Below are positions 55,736 to 64,000 of a stretch of DNA of 64,000 nt, in pieces. Source of the DNA: Hyphomicrobiales bacterium (GTDB taxonomy: Bacteria > Pseudomonadota > Alphaproteobacteria > Rhizobiales > Rhizobiaceae); the NCBI GenBank assembly GCA_900472605.1, contig UCJD01000001.1, forward strand, positions 85,778-149,777, in the 5' to 3' direction. The translations under genes were made by a program, and so were the position numbers. The notes under the pieces are model-generated. The model was not told where the DNA came from. It searched no databases and saw only the letters and a list, made by a program, of their open reading frames with translations. The first letter of the stretch is position 1. Each line of letters opens with the position of its first letter.

Positions 55736-56797
55736 ATGAGAAATCATCTTCTGTTTTCTACGGCTTTCGTTGCGCTCATCGGCGCATCGTCTGCTTTCGC
55801 GGGCAGCAATACTGTCTACCTCAATCAATACAACAACAGCCAGAACGCCCAGGTCACACAGGGCGGCGATCACAATCATGTCGGCTACTACGGCAACTCC
55901 TTCTTTCAGCAGGACGGCGCTGGCTCGGGTGGCAACGCGCTTGTAATCAACCAGTCGGGCAGCAACAACTGGGTATCGCGTGATGCGGTCGGTTATCAGT
56001 CGGGTACACAAAACTCCGCGCAGATTAGCCAGGCAGGTAACGGCAACGACGTCGAACTGCAGCAATCGGGTATCCAGAACGGCCACAGCTTCCTGACCTA
56101 CAATAACGGTGGTGCCTACAACTCGATCCAGCAGGACGGCACAGCGGCTTCCAGTAAAGTCAGCGTTGTCCAAACCGGGAATCTCAATGGTTTTGACATT
56201 CTGCAGGGCGGCGTAGGCAACAACACCTCGCTGACGCAGGGCGGGACCGGCGGCGTCGTCTATGTCCGCCAAGGCACGTGGGGATACGATCCATCGACTG
56301 GCCGGTGGACCGCACCCGGATACAACAACGCGATCACCATAAGTCAGACCGCGGCGTCTGCGAGCGCCGTCATCGCCCTTCAAGGCGGAGGTGACGGCAA
56401 CAGCATGAGCATCGGCCAATCCGGTGACAACCTCTACGTCAATGCCTATCAGCAGGGGTTCGGCAACCAACTCGTGTCGACACAGGCCGGCATCTCGTCG
56501 AGTGCCGCGATCACCCAGGTCGGCAACAGCAACTACGTGCAGAGCTATCAAGGCAACTATGCCCTGGCTACTCTCACGCAGACGGGTAACGGCAACCAGA
56601 TCTACGGCTCGCAGGTCAATGGCGTGGGCGGGTATCAGAATGTCGCCACCGTCACTCAGAACGGTTCGAACAACTACGCGAACTACGCGCAGGACGGTTA
56701 CGCCAACAATTTCACCTTGTCTCAGACCAACGACAGCAACGTATCCGTCACCGCTCAGAACGGTGCCGGCAACGTCGCCAATATCACACAGAACTAA
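55736..56797 (+). CDS. Curlin-repeat amyloid subunit, large
   Basis: 353-residue secreted protein with a signal peptide (1-22, AFA|GS). The mature part consists of many curlin-type repeats with Gln, Gly and Asn at regular spacing, for example VINQSGSNNWV, ISQAGNGNDV, LTQTGNGNQI and VTQNGSNNYA. Such repeats build the beta-solenoid of curli fibres. It is more than twice as long as E. coli CsgA and is probably the major subunit. GGAGGA precedes the ATG. It heads the operon and is followed by a strong hairpin before csgH. Confidence 0.88.
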   Translation: MRNHLLFSTAFVALIGASSAFAGSNTVYLNQYNNSQNAQVTQGGDHNHVGYYGNSFFQQDGAGSGGNALVINQSGSNNWVSRDAVGYQSGTQNSAQISQAGNGNDVELQQSGIQNGHSFLTYNNGGAYNSIQQDGTAASSKVSVVQTGNLNGFDILQGGVGNNTSLTQGGTGGVVYVRQGTWGYDPSTGRWTAPGYNNAITISQTAASASAVIALQGGGDGNSMSIGQSGDNLYVNAYQQGFGNQLVSTQAGISSSAAITQVGNSNYVQSYQGNYALATLTQTGNGNQIYGSQVNGVGGYQNVATVTQNGSNNYANYAQDGYANNFTLSQTNDSNVSVTAQNGAGNVANITQN

Positions 56798-56811
56798 CCG
56801 CAGTGCATAAA

Positions 56812-56833
56812 GTGGGGCGGCCAGCCGCCCCAC
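56812..56833 (+). repeat. Intercistronic hairpin after the curlin gene
   Basis: GTGGGGCGG (56812-56820) pairs perfectly with CCGCCCCAC (56825-56833) around a 4-base loop. Only two T residues follow. It probably lowers expression of the downstream assembly genes relative to the fibre subunit. Confidence 0.65.
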
Positions 56834-56849
56834 TTCCGGGAGGGGTGGA

Positions 56850-57179
56850 ATGGGTGGAATGGATATGGGGTCTCCCCCAGCAATTTCGTGCACGGTCGAT
56901 GCCACGCGCTCGACGAGCGCAATCCGCCTGAGGGGGCGGATCGTCAGTCCCGTGCCTGCCTTCGGCAAATATCGCTTCGAGGTCCTTAAAGAGGGCCGCA
57001 GCGGCAATTCCAATGTCACGCAATCCGGATCCTTCAGCATCCCGACCAGCGATCCCGTTTTCGTCGGCGAATCGAAACTCGACTACGCGAGGGGCACCCG
57101 CGTTCGCGTACAATTGAGCGGCGACGCGTTGGGCGCCGAGTTCGAATGCGTCTTCGATGAGGTCTCCAATGGCAAGTAG
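56850..57179 (+). CDS. csgH: Curli-associated CsgH-like protein
   Basis: 109-residue beta-rich protein. The pattern RLRGRIVSPVPAFGKYRFEVLKEGRSGNSNVTQSGSF with a later C-terminal FECVF strand resembles CsgH, the alphaproteobacterial counterpart of CsgC that stops curlin from aggregating in the periplasm. GGGAGGGG precedes the ATG. No signal peptide is visible, and an in-frame stop at 56808-56810 leaves no room for one upstream; this is odd for a periplasmic inhibitor. The gene overlaps the next by 11 bases. Confidence 0.75.
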   Translation: MGGMDMGSPPAISCTVDATRSTSAIRLRGRIVSPVPAFGKYRFEVLKEGRSGNSNVTQSGSFSIPTSDPVFVGESKLDYARGTRVRVQLSGDALGAEFECVFDEVSNGK

Positions 57180-57636
57180 TTCGGCTTTCCAATGTGCGTC
57201 GGCTGCCGGCGGGCTCCTGCTGGCGCTGCTCGGCGCGACCGCTTCCGCGCAGGATGCGGCATCGGCTTACACCGATCTTGGAAACTATCTCCTGGCACCA
57301 CAACCTGCCAGCACCGCCGCGCCAAGCGGCGGCGGCAACTTCGCTTCGGTGGAGCAGACCGGATCGAACAACACCGCATCCATCACGCAGAATGGTGCCG
57401 CGAACCGCATTTCCGAGACGCAGATCGGCGACGGCAACTGGGTGTCCTATTCGGTAACGGGCGATGCAAACACGGTCGAAAGCCTGCAGGTTGGCAACAA
57501 CAACAGCGCCAGCGTTGCTTTGACGGGAAGCAACAACACGGTCTTGCAGACGCAGATGGGCAACGGTCTCAGCTATGGCCTGTCCTCGACGGTGAGCGGG
57601 CAGACGATCACGGTCCAACAATTCAGTCAGAGGTAG
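57169..57636 (+). CDS. Curlin-repeat amyloid subunit, small
   Basis: 155-residue secreted protein with a signal peptide (about 1-27, ASA|QD). A linker is followed by about five curlin-type repeats (SVEQTGSNNTASITQNGAAN, QIGDGNWVSYSV, LQVGNNNSASVALTGSNNTV, QTQMGNG). It is probably the minor or nucleating subunit, similar in role to CsgB. GAGG precedes the ATG, and it starts inside the csgH 3' end. Confidence 0.82.
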   Translation: MASSSAFQCASAAGGLLLALLGATASAQDAASAYTDLGNYLLAPQPASTAAPSGGGNFASVEQTGSNNTASITQNGAANRISETQIGDGNWVSYSVTGDANTVESLQVGNNNSASVALTGSNNTVLQTQMGNGLSYGLSSTVSGQTITVQQFSQR

Positions 57637-57641
57637 GGACG

Positions 57642-58067
57642 ATGGCACAGCGTCTGAGAAATGTAGTAGGTGGCGTGGCGGTTTTGCTGTCGGCTTGCGC
57701 GGCGCAGGCCGGCAGCCTGGTCTATACGCCGGTCAATCCGGCGTTTGGCGGCAGCCCGCTGAATGGCAACTGGATGATGTCGCAGGCCGATGCACAGAAC
57801 CAGTTCAAGGACAGCGGCAAGTCCGCGGTACCCGGCGCAACGGGGCTGACGCCCGGGCAGATGTTCGCCAATCAGCTCACCAGCCAGCTCTATGCCTCGC
57901 TTGCGAACCAGATCACTGAATCCCTGTTTGGCGCCAATGCCCAGACGAGCGGCAGCTATACGCTTGCGGGCACGACGATCTCGTTTGTGCGCGTCGGTGG
58001 CGAAATTCAGATCAGCATCAATGACGGCTCGACGATCACCAACGTGACCGTGCCTGCGACCCCGTAA
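57642..58067 (+). CDS. csgF: Curli assembly protein CsgF
   Basis: 141-residue secreted protein with a signal peptide (1-23, AQA|GS). The mature start SLVYTPVNPAFGGSPLNG is the conserved CsgF segment that inserts into the CsgG pore. A long alternative frame from 57192 lies over the curlin gene and is not coding. It starts five bases after the small curlin gene. Confidence 0.92.
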   Translation: MAQRLRNVVGGVAVLLSACAAQAGSLVYTPVNPAFGGSPLNGNWMMSQADAQNQFKDSGKSAVPGATGLTPGQMFANQLTSQLYASLANQITESLFGANAQTSGSYTLAGTTISFVRVGGEIQISINDGSTITNVTVPATP

Positions 58068-58098
58068 AGCGTATCAACGTCTCGTGGAAGTACCGCGT

Positions 58099-58986
58099 AT
58101 GAAAATGGTTCGAGTTCTCGCTATCCTCAGTGCCTTGCTGCTTACGGGCTGCGTGGAGACAACAGCCACCAAGGAACCGCTTCAGGAGCCGCCCGTGGTG
58201 ACACCGCCGTCGCCGACGCGGACCAATCTCGAAAACCTTCCGCCGCCGGCCAAGAAAGTGGATATCGCCGTCTACCAGTTCCCCGATCTCACCGGCAAGA
58301 ACGAGCCCAACGACAATGTCGCGGTGTTTTCGCGAGCGGTGACCCAGGGTGGTTCCGGCCTCATCATCGATGCGCTCAAGCGCGCGGGCGGCGGCAACTG
58401 GTTTACCGTTGTCGAGCGCACAGGCCTGAACGACTTGCTTCAGGAGCGCCAGCTGATCCGCGCCACACGGCAGGAATATTCGATGGACGCGATGAAGACG
58501 TTGCCGCCCATCCGGTTCGCCGGGCTGATCGTGCAAGGTGGTATTCTGACTTATGACGCCAACACAATTACTGGCGGCGTCGGAGCGAATTTCCTCGGCA
58601 TCGGCGCCGATGCCCAGTATCGCCGAGACGTCGTCACCGTTGGCGTCCGCATCGTGTCGGTGCAGACGGGTGAAGTGCTGTTAAGCGTTACGACGACGAA
58701 GACCGTCTATTCCGCCGGGGTGAACGCCAATGTCTACAAGTTCGTCTCGACAGACAAGCTGCTGCAGATCGAGGCTGGCTACACCCGCAACGAGCCGACA
58801 CAGCTCGCGGTGAGGCAAGCGATTGACCTCGCAGTCTACGCCACTGTCATGGAAGGCGTGCGCTCCGGAATATGGAGTTTCAGCAATCCCGCCGTCGCCA
58901 CACCGTTGGTCAATGAATACGTCAAGCGTGACCGGCCGGGCGATGTCGCGGCGATCGAAAGCGCGGAGGCCGTCAAGACCTTCTAA
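58099..58986 (+). CDS. csgG: Curli secretion channel lipoprotein CsgG
   Basis: 295-residue outer-membrane lipoprotein with lipobox LLTGC (C18 lipidated). CsgG forms the nonameric pore that secretes curlin subunits. Family parts are KKVDIAVYQFPDLTGKNEPND, the RTGLNDLLQERQLIRATRQ helix and YSAGVNANVYKFVSTDKLLQIEAGYTRNEPTQLAVRQAID. GGAAG precedes the ATG at 58099; an in-frame GTG at 58084 is less likely. It is the last curli gene; no csgE or csgD was seen. Confidence 0.92.
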   Translation: MKMVRVLAILSALLLTGCVETTATKEPLQEPPVVTPPSPTRTNLENLPPPAKKVDIAVYQFPDLTGKNEPNDNVAVFSRAVTQGGSGLIIDALKRAGGGNWFTVVERTGLNDLLQERQLIRATRQEYSMDAMKTLPPIRFAGLIVQGGILTYDANTITGGVGANFLGIGADAQYRRDVVTVGVRIVSVQTGEVLLSVTTTKTVYSAGVNANVYKFVSTDKLLQIEAGYTRNEPTQLAVRQAIDLAVYATVMEGVRSGIWSFSNPAVATPLVNEYVKRDRPGDVAAIESAEAVKTF

Positions 58987-59019
58987 CCTTGATGTCGCCA
59001 CCGCGTTCCGAGCGGACGC

Positions 59020-62000
59020 CTAACTCAGCTGATGGATCTTTACCTGGGGTACGACGGATTTGGCAATCTCGCACAGATGCAGGTGGTGCGTGAGATAGAT
59101 GACCTGACCCACCTTCGCCATCTCGCCGAGTAGTCGGAACACCTCTTCGGAGCGCGGATTGTCGAAGCTCTCCATGATATCGTCGGCGACAAACGGCACG
59201 GCCGGACGAACGGCCGCGAACTCTTCGTATCCAGCGAGCCTGAGCGCCAGATAGAGCTGGAACTGCGTTCCCGTCGACATGGAATCGGCGAGCTTCGATC
59301 CACCGTCACGCGAGACGCCGATCAGGATCTCCTTGTCCTTATCCGGTTGCGTGGCGAGGCCCGCATAATTGCCGCCGGTGATCATCTGAAAGGCTTGTGA
59401 AGCGCGGTTCATCATCGAGCTCCGATGCTTGTCGCGATAGAGATGAAGAGCCTGTTCGGCCGCCAGCGTGCCGGTTCTCAACGTGAGGTAGCGGATCGCA
59501 AGCGCCTCGATCTCCAGCAAAAGCGTGCGTCGCTTCGCTTCGATGCGGGCAACGGCGTCGTCGCCGCCCACAGCATCGAGCTTGTCCTTGGCCCGGGTCA
59601 TGTCGGCGTAAAGCTCCCGCGCGCGCTCCGTCAGATCCTCGATCCGGGCGGCAAGGTTCAGAGCGCCGTGCTCGACTTCGGCGGCATCTATCCCCGACAA
59701 CAGCCGTGCCGCATCCTCATATGTCTTCGCGCGCAGCCCCTGAGCAACCTGTTCACGAAGTTCCGTCATGCGCCGCTCGATCCGATCCCGTTCCTTGGCC
59801 GCCTCGAGGTAGGTTCCGACGGCCGCCAGCGTGTCGGTGCCGAAATAGCGCGTCAGTTCCGCCTTGCGGGCATTGTGAACGGCAAGCTCCGCATCGAGCG
59901 CCTGTCGGTCGTTTTGCAGCTTTTCAAGAGTCGTCTGCCTGTCCGCGCGATGCTGCTGGTCGCGTAAGGCACTGTTAAAGCGCTCGACAAGGGCATTGGC
60001 GGCGACAAGGACGTCGCCGGAAGCGACTTCTGTCTGCAGTTGGCCAAGCATGCCTGAAACTTCGGCCTGAAACTGCCTCTGGTCATTCTCCATCGCCGCT
60101 ATTCGCTGTGCGAGATCCTGACGCTCTTTCAAGACGCCGGGCAAGCCTGCAAGGGTGGCAAGAATAGCGCCAACGGCGCCAACGGATGTGGCTCTGTCGG
60201 CGAACCATGTGCCTGATAGCGCCAACGCCCAGGCATCGTGCCATCCCTCCGCGGCCAAGACAGCCTGCTGATGGTCGCGCTCGCGTTCGGCGATATCGCG
60301 CATCAGGCCGCTCAACGCCTTCTTGTGGTTGGCGCGCGCGTCCTCCCGGCTTCTGCTGTCAGCCAGTAGCCTAGCCGCCGCTCGCGTCAGGTCGGCGATC
60401 GGCATCTCCTCATCGAATTGCGCGCGAGCCTCGGTCAAGGCCGCTTCAAGCTCCGCGCGGTGCCGACCGAGCTCAGAGCGAAGCGCCTCCAATTCATGTT
60501 CGCCTTTCTTCAGATCGTCCCGGGCCGAAAGCGCAGCACTTCGTCGGCCGGCCCAGCTCTCAAGCGCCACGAGCCGCTCTAGCGCATCGGCCCCGGCCTC
60601 GATAGCGTTGGGCAGATAAGCGCCAATCTTGTCCGACAAGGCATTGTGCTCCCCCAGCGCTTCCGCAAGCAGCTCTTCCTGTTGGTCGATGGCGGCCGCG
60701 CCGGCGGTGGTGGCGAGGGTGAGCTGCCGCAGTTCGGCCAGGTCCTTGGCACGGGACAGCCGATTATCGGTCGCGGCGTCATCCTGCCGCATCGCCTGCT
60801 CGAAGGTGGACGCAGTGGCGCTGTCGAGCGTGGCGAGATGGTTCTGCCAGGCCACATCGCGCACACCACGCATGGCTTGCGCGGCGTTGTCGTCGAGCGT
60901 GCCCTCGCTTGCAAAGGCGGATATCCGCGCCAAAGTCGCGACCCGCTCGGTGGTAAGGTCGCGAAGCTTGCTGCGATGCTCGTTCACACGTTTGTCGATC
61001 GATGTCGCTTGCGATCGCCACATGTCCAGCTGCCGCGTTTCGGTCGCCTTCATGGCCGTCAGATCATCAACATCACCCGACCAGGGCGCCAGCAGTGCTG
61101 TCCGTTCATCGAAATTGCGTTGCAGCTGGCGACAGGAGCGTTCCTCGACGGCGAAACGGGAAAGCAGGTCGGTATCCGTCAGCCTGGCCAATGCGCCTTC
61201 GATGCGCGATTGCGTGTCTGGGCCTAACCCTGTTTCGCCGTCAGATTCGACCGCGTCTTCCTTTAGGCGGCTGAGGGCGTCGTTTGCGCGCGTGAGCTCA
61301 CGTTCGGCAGAGGCGATCTCCGCATCGACGCCCGAGCGCTTCTCCATCAAGCCGCGGATGGCACCGACGGACGGCGCCGGCAGTAGCAACGTCTCGGGAG
61401 CCTCATGCCCCGCCTGATCGAGATCGAATAGCAACCGCGATAGAATACCTTCCTGCTCGGCCAACGCGATCTTGCGCTTCGGCAGATCGTCCGCCGCCGC
61501 CCGATAGCGCGCCCGCCCGATTTCGAGTGTCTCCATGGCCGTGGCAATCGAGAGCGCCTGCTCATCGACGACCATGCTGTCGATCTCATCCGACAGCTGG
61601 CGAATGGAACGTTCGGCGGTCTCGGTCAGTGCCTGAAGCCGCGTTTCGTCGCGCGAGAGCTGCGGCAACAGTGAAAACCAATCCACCGGAGGACGGGGCA
61701 GCTCGCCGAGACCGGCGAACTCGGCCGCAAGGCGATCGAGTTCGGATGTTAGCGGCAATGTCGCGAGAATCCGCGTCAGTTCCGTGTGCCGAAGCTTGGC
61801 CTCAGCCAACTCAGCGCTCGCGGCATCGTAGGATGCGCTGGCCAGCATCAATGTCGCCGCGAGCACGGAGTAGGCGGCCGCGAATGTATCGATCGCATTG
61901 CGCTCGCCTTTCAGCGTATCGAGTGCTCGCTTCAGCTCGGCGAGCTTGGTACTTGAGGAACGCTTGCGATGGATCGCCGCCGCGTCATCCGCCGCCATGA

Positions 62001-62493
62001 CCAGCGATCTGTTGAGGCCAGCCAGGCCGGAGCTCGCCGAAAACAGCAATTCGCCCAGTTCGCCCTTACTCTGGATAATCGCCTGACCGCCCTCCTTCAA
62101 GGATTGATCGTCGAGCGAGAACATCGTTTGGTAGGCATCGCGCCCGATCCCGCCGAGTGCTGTCGACAAGACACCCTCGTTGACGGGCTGACCGCTGCCG
62201 TCGACGAGGCTGCCGATCCGACGCTTCAACCGCACGAGTTCGTGCTCGGCGCCGTCGAACTCCAACCGACCGCCGATCTGCATGGAACTATAGGGATGGA
62301 TGAAATTGTAGTTGCTGGTGGCTCCGATCCCGAACAGCAGATCGAGAAAGGCGTCGAATGTCGTCGATTTTCCGGCTTCGTTCAGGCCATAAATAATGTG
62401 GAGGTCCGGTTTGTCCTTGGAAGACGGGCCGAAGTCGATCGTGTGGTCGGTGAACTTTCCGTAGCGGGTCAGGTCGAGACGGCGAAGGCGCAT
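59020..62493 (-). CDS. YhaN-like SMC/Rad50-type ATPase
   Basis: 1157-residue ATPase of the YhaN group, related to SbcC/Rad50. The N-terminus MRLRRLDLTRYGKFTDHTIDFG leads to Walker A at G36-LNEAGKST. Long coiled-coil arms fill the middle (about 170-900), with two hydrophobic residues stretches but no clear zinc hook. The C-terminal half-domain has GTQFQLYLALRLA and Walker B VPFVADDIMESFDNP. Together with the nuclease gene overlapping its start (TGATG), it probably makes a DNA-end-processing complex. Confidence 0.88.
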   Translation of the reverse strand: MRLRRLDLTRYGKFTDHTIDFGPSSKDKPDLHIIYGLNEAGKSTTFDAFLDLLFGIGATSNYNFIHPYSSMQIGGRLEFDGAEHELVRLKRRIGSLVDGSGQPVNEGVLSTALGGIGRDAYQTMFSLDDQSLKEGGQAIIQSKGELGELLFSASSGLAGLNRSLVMAADDAAAIHRKRSSSTKLAELKRALDTLKGERNAIDTFAAAYSVLAATLMLASASYDAASAELAEAKLRHTELTRILATLPLTSELDRLAAEFAGLGELPRPPVDWFSLLPQLSRDETRLQALTETAERSIRQLSDEIDSMVVDEQALSIATAMETLEIGRARYRAAADDLPKRKIALAEQEGILSRLLFDLDQAGHEAPETLLLPAPSVGAIRGLMEKRSGVDAEIASAERELTRANDALSRLKEDAVESDGETGLGPDTQSRIEGALARLTDTDLLSRFAVEERSCRQLQRNFDERTALLAPWSGDVDDLTAMKATETRQLDMWRSQATSIDKRVNEHRSKLRDLTTERVATLARISAFASEGTLDDNAAQAMRGVRDVAWQNHLATLDSATASTFEQAMRQDDAATDNRLSRAKDLAELRQLTLATTAGAAAIDQQEELLAEALGEHNALSDKIGAYLPNAIEAGADALERLVALESWAGRRSAALSARDDLKKGEHELEALRSELGRHRAELEAALTEARAQFDEEMPIADLTRAAARLLADSRSREDARANHKKALSGLMRDIAERERDHQQAVLAAEGWHDAWALALSGTWFADRATSVGAVGAILATLAGLPGVLKERQDLAQRIAAMENDQRQFQAEVSGMLGQLQTEVASGDVLVAANALVERFNSALRDQQHRADRQTTLEKLQNDRQALDAELAVHNARKAELTRYFGTDTLAAVGTYLEAAKERDRIERRMTELREQVAQGLRAKTYEDAARLLSGIDAAEVEHGALNLAARIEDLTERARELYADMTRAKDKLDAVGGDDAVARIEAKRRTLLLEIEALAIRYLTLRTGTLAAEQALHLYRDKHRSSMMNRASQAFQMITGGNYAGLATQPDKDKEILIGVSRDGGSKLADSMSTGTQFQLYLALRLAGYEEFAAVRPAVPFVADDIMESFDNPRSEEVFRLLGEMAKVGQVIYLTHHLHLCEIAKSVVPQVKIHQLS

Positions 62494-63758
62494 CAGTTCT
62501 CTCCGTGATCCCAGGTCTTCATCCGGGCCGTGATGTCGTCGGCGCCGTCGCGCATCAATTCTTCGATGAACCTGTCGAAACTCTCAGGGTCGTCGCCGGC
62601 AAACCGACGGCTCTCCGGCGGCAGGTCCGCCAACAGGTCCTTGACCATCTCGCCGATCTCGTCGCGAAAGCCGGTGCTCGCCATAACCGTGTCGCGCATC
62701 AGCTGACCGAGCTCGATCACAGGATCAGCGGCGGCCTTGCCGATCTCCTCGGGGGTGTGCACCGAAAGCTCCAGTTTCTCGATCCATGTCTGACCGATGC
62801 GGTCGCCGCGTTCCTCGGCCTCGGTGCGCAGCAGATCGATGTCGCGATGAAGCCGCCATGACAGCGGCGTCTGCCCGGTGAGCCGCAAGCGCGCTACGAG
62901 GTGAGGCGCGGCGGTGGTCTCGCGTTGCCGCGCCAGCGCCAGCTCGATGGCGCCGGCCGCCTCGCGCCATTCGGAGAGATCGGTGAGATCGACGCTCACG
63001 CGCTCGAACTGGGCAATGCTGGTCAGACGCTCCTCGATCTCAATCGTCCTGTCATCCATGATCGTCACCAGCGATACGGTCTTGGCCCCGGCCTCGTTGA
63101 TGTCGCGTCCCTGCGGCATGCCGGGCATGATCACCGCGCGCGCTCCTTGGTGGTGCGCGCGCTGATGGATGTGGCCAAGCGCCCAGTAATCGAAACCGGA
63201 GGCATGCAGTTCCGATACGCTGCAGGGTGCATAGACATCGTGCCCCTGCGCGCCGGCAAGGCTCGTATGCATGATGCCGATGTTGAGCGCGCCCGCCATC
63301 GGCGCCTTGAATTTCGGTAGCAACGATTCCGGGGCCTGCGGCTTGGAAAAGCTCAAGCCGTGGATCGCGATATCGAGACCGTCCTTGACCCGCTCGACGA
63401 CTTCGGCGCGCCCGCCGAACACCTTGACGTTATCAGGCAGCACGAGCTCCTGCGTGATCTTGGAAAGCGCGTCGTGGTTGCCGCGTATCTTGTAGACGGC
63501 GATGTCAGCCGTGTTCAGCCGCTGCATCTGGGCTGCCAGAAAGCGCGCCGTCTTCATCGACGTCTGGTCGCCATCATAGAGATCGCCGGCAATGATCAAT
63601 GCGTCGACCTGTTCTTCGAGGCAGAGATCGATGATCGAAACGAAAGTCGCGCGCGTGGCGTTTCCGATGAGTTCGGCCAGCGCTTCGTCGCGCAAGGCCA
63701 GCGAGCGAAGGGGAGAATCCAGGTGGATGTCGGCGGTGTGTATGAAGCGAAACGGCAT
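62493..63758 (-). CDS. YhaO-like DNA repair exonuclease (SbcD/Mre11 type)
   Basis: 421-residue calcineurin-like metallophosphoesterase. The metal-binding motifs are in order: TADIHLD (D10, H12), AGDLYDG, RGNHDA, a histidine in GIMHTSL, and GHIH in ALGHIHQR. The ATG at 63758 begins where similarity begins; the open frame extends to 63815 without it. The C-terminal part would contact the ATPase partner, whose start codon overlaps its stop by one base. The pair probably trims DNA ends or hairpins. Confidence 0.9.
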   Translation of the reverse strand: MPFRFIHTADIHLDSPLRSLALRDEALAELIGNATRATFVSIIDLCLEEQVDALIIAGDLYDGDQTSMKTARFLAAQMQRLNTADIAVYKIRGNHDALSKITQELVLPDNVKVFGGRAEVVERVKDGLDIAIHGLSFSKPQAPESLLPKFKAPMAGALNIGIMHTSLAGAQGHDVYAPCSVSELHASGFDYWALGHIHQRAHHQGARAVIMPGMPQGRDINEAGAKTVSLVTIMDDRTIEIEERLTSIAQFERVSVDLTDLSEWREAAGAIELALARQRETTAAPHLVARLRLTGQTPLSWRLHRDIDLLRTEAEERGDRIGQTWIEKLELSVHTPEEIGKAAADPVIELGQLMRDTVMASTGFRDEIGEMVKDLLADLPPESRRFAGDDPESFDRFIEELMRDGADDITARMKTWDHGEN

Positions 63759-63963
63759 CAGATCCTCGATGGTGCGCGTCACTATATGGCAGATCGGTCC
63801 CGCCGATGCCACCATCAGCCGGCGCCAGGTCGTCTGGCAGGGCGGGGGAGGTCATACTAGCGGTGCTTTCGACGCGTGTTTGCGGCGGCCTCGTATGCTG
63901 TTTGAAAATTCCCCTGCAAAATCAGTCAGGTGGCAGAAACTGGGATTTTTTGAAAAAGGCTTG

Positions 63964-63993
63964 TTGACTTGTTTGGGTGAGGGGCCTTATAAG
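63964..63993 (+). promoter_or_regulatory. Strong outward promoter at the window edge, possibly of an rRNA operon
   Basis: TTGACT (63964-63969) and TATAAG (63988-63993) are 18 bases apart, preceded by an A/T-rich run (TTTTTTGAAAAA near 63947) like an UP element. The GC-rich region just after the -10 fits stringent control. Rhizobial rRNA promoters look similar, but the transcribed gene lies outside the window. Confidence 0.55.
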
Positions 63994-64000
63994 CCGCTTC

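Overview
The window reads as a chromosomal segment of a Rhizobiaceae-type alphaproteobacterium (Rhizobium/Agrobacterium/Sinorhizobium relatives). I infer this from the high GC content with strong GC at third codon positions, the aerobic cobF-to-cobM order, an EcfG-type general stress promoter, a CueR/HmrR-type copper locus, a CsgH-containing curli operon, and many sugar and peptide ABC cassettes. No phage, insertion sequence, CRISPR array, tRNA or rRNA gene was seen.

Layout. 0-8.3 kb: a single-domain response regulator behind an EcfG-like promoter, then a coupled alpha-2-macroglobulin/penicillin-binding protein 1C pair. 8.3-11.3 kb: a copper efflux ATPase and its MerR-family regulator behind a 19-bp-spacer promoter. 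11.4-13.6 kb: an ECF sigma factor, its membrane anti-sigma factor and a Bax-inhibitor-1 protein, ending in a row of hairpins. 13.8-20.8 kb: eight cobalamin genes (cobF, G, H, I, J, L, M forward; cobK inserted in reverse). 20.8-26 kb: AT-rich spacers around a LuxR-type regulator with a degenerate receiver domain, a sterol-desaturase-like hydroxylase, a DMT transporter and two small hypothetical genes. 26-30.9 kb: a priming sugar transferase and the dTDP-rhamnose genes rfbBDAC. 31-39.8 kb: a LacI regulator, a glycerate kinase and, behind a double LacI operator, a six-gene carbohydrate uptake/catabolism operon. 39.8-44.7 kb (minus strand): a heterodimeric ABC exporter pair and an aldo/keto reductase. 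44.9-46.7 kb: a bile-acid/sodium-symporter-family protein, an orphan BrnA-like antitoxin and a small protein. 46.7-54.8 kb: an amiC-amiR-led amide operon with a Dpp-type transporter and an acetamidase/formamidase. 54.9-59 kb: a secreted hypothetical protein and the curli genes. 59-63.8 kb: a YhaN/YhaO-like (SbcCD-like) pair. The right edge carries a strong outward promoter that could belong to an rRNA operon.

The most interesting signal is in the amide operon. Its sensor AmiC and antiterminator AmiR are the first two genes, and between the promoter and the amiC start there is a near-perfect intrinsic terminator preceded by small stem-loops, one of which overlaps the terminator stem. This predicts a self-controlled, ligand-gated antitermination switch for a complete amide import and hydrolysis pathway. 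Other points of note are the double LacI operator spaced by two helical turns, the ABC exporter pair whose two degenerate ATPase elements fall in the same composite site, the cobK/cobL start codons that overlap on opposite strands, and a curli operon whose CsgH has no visible signal peptide.
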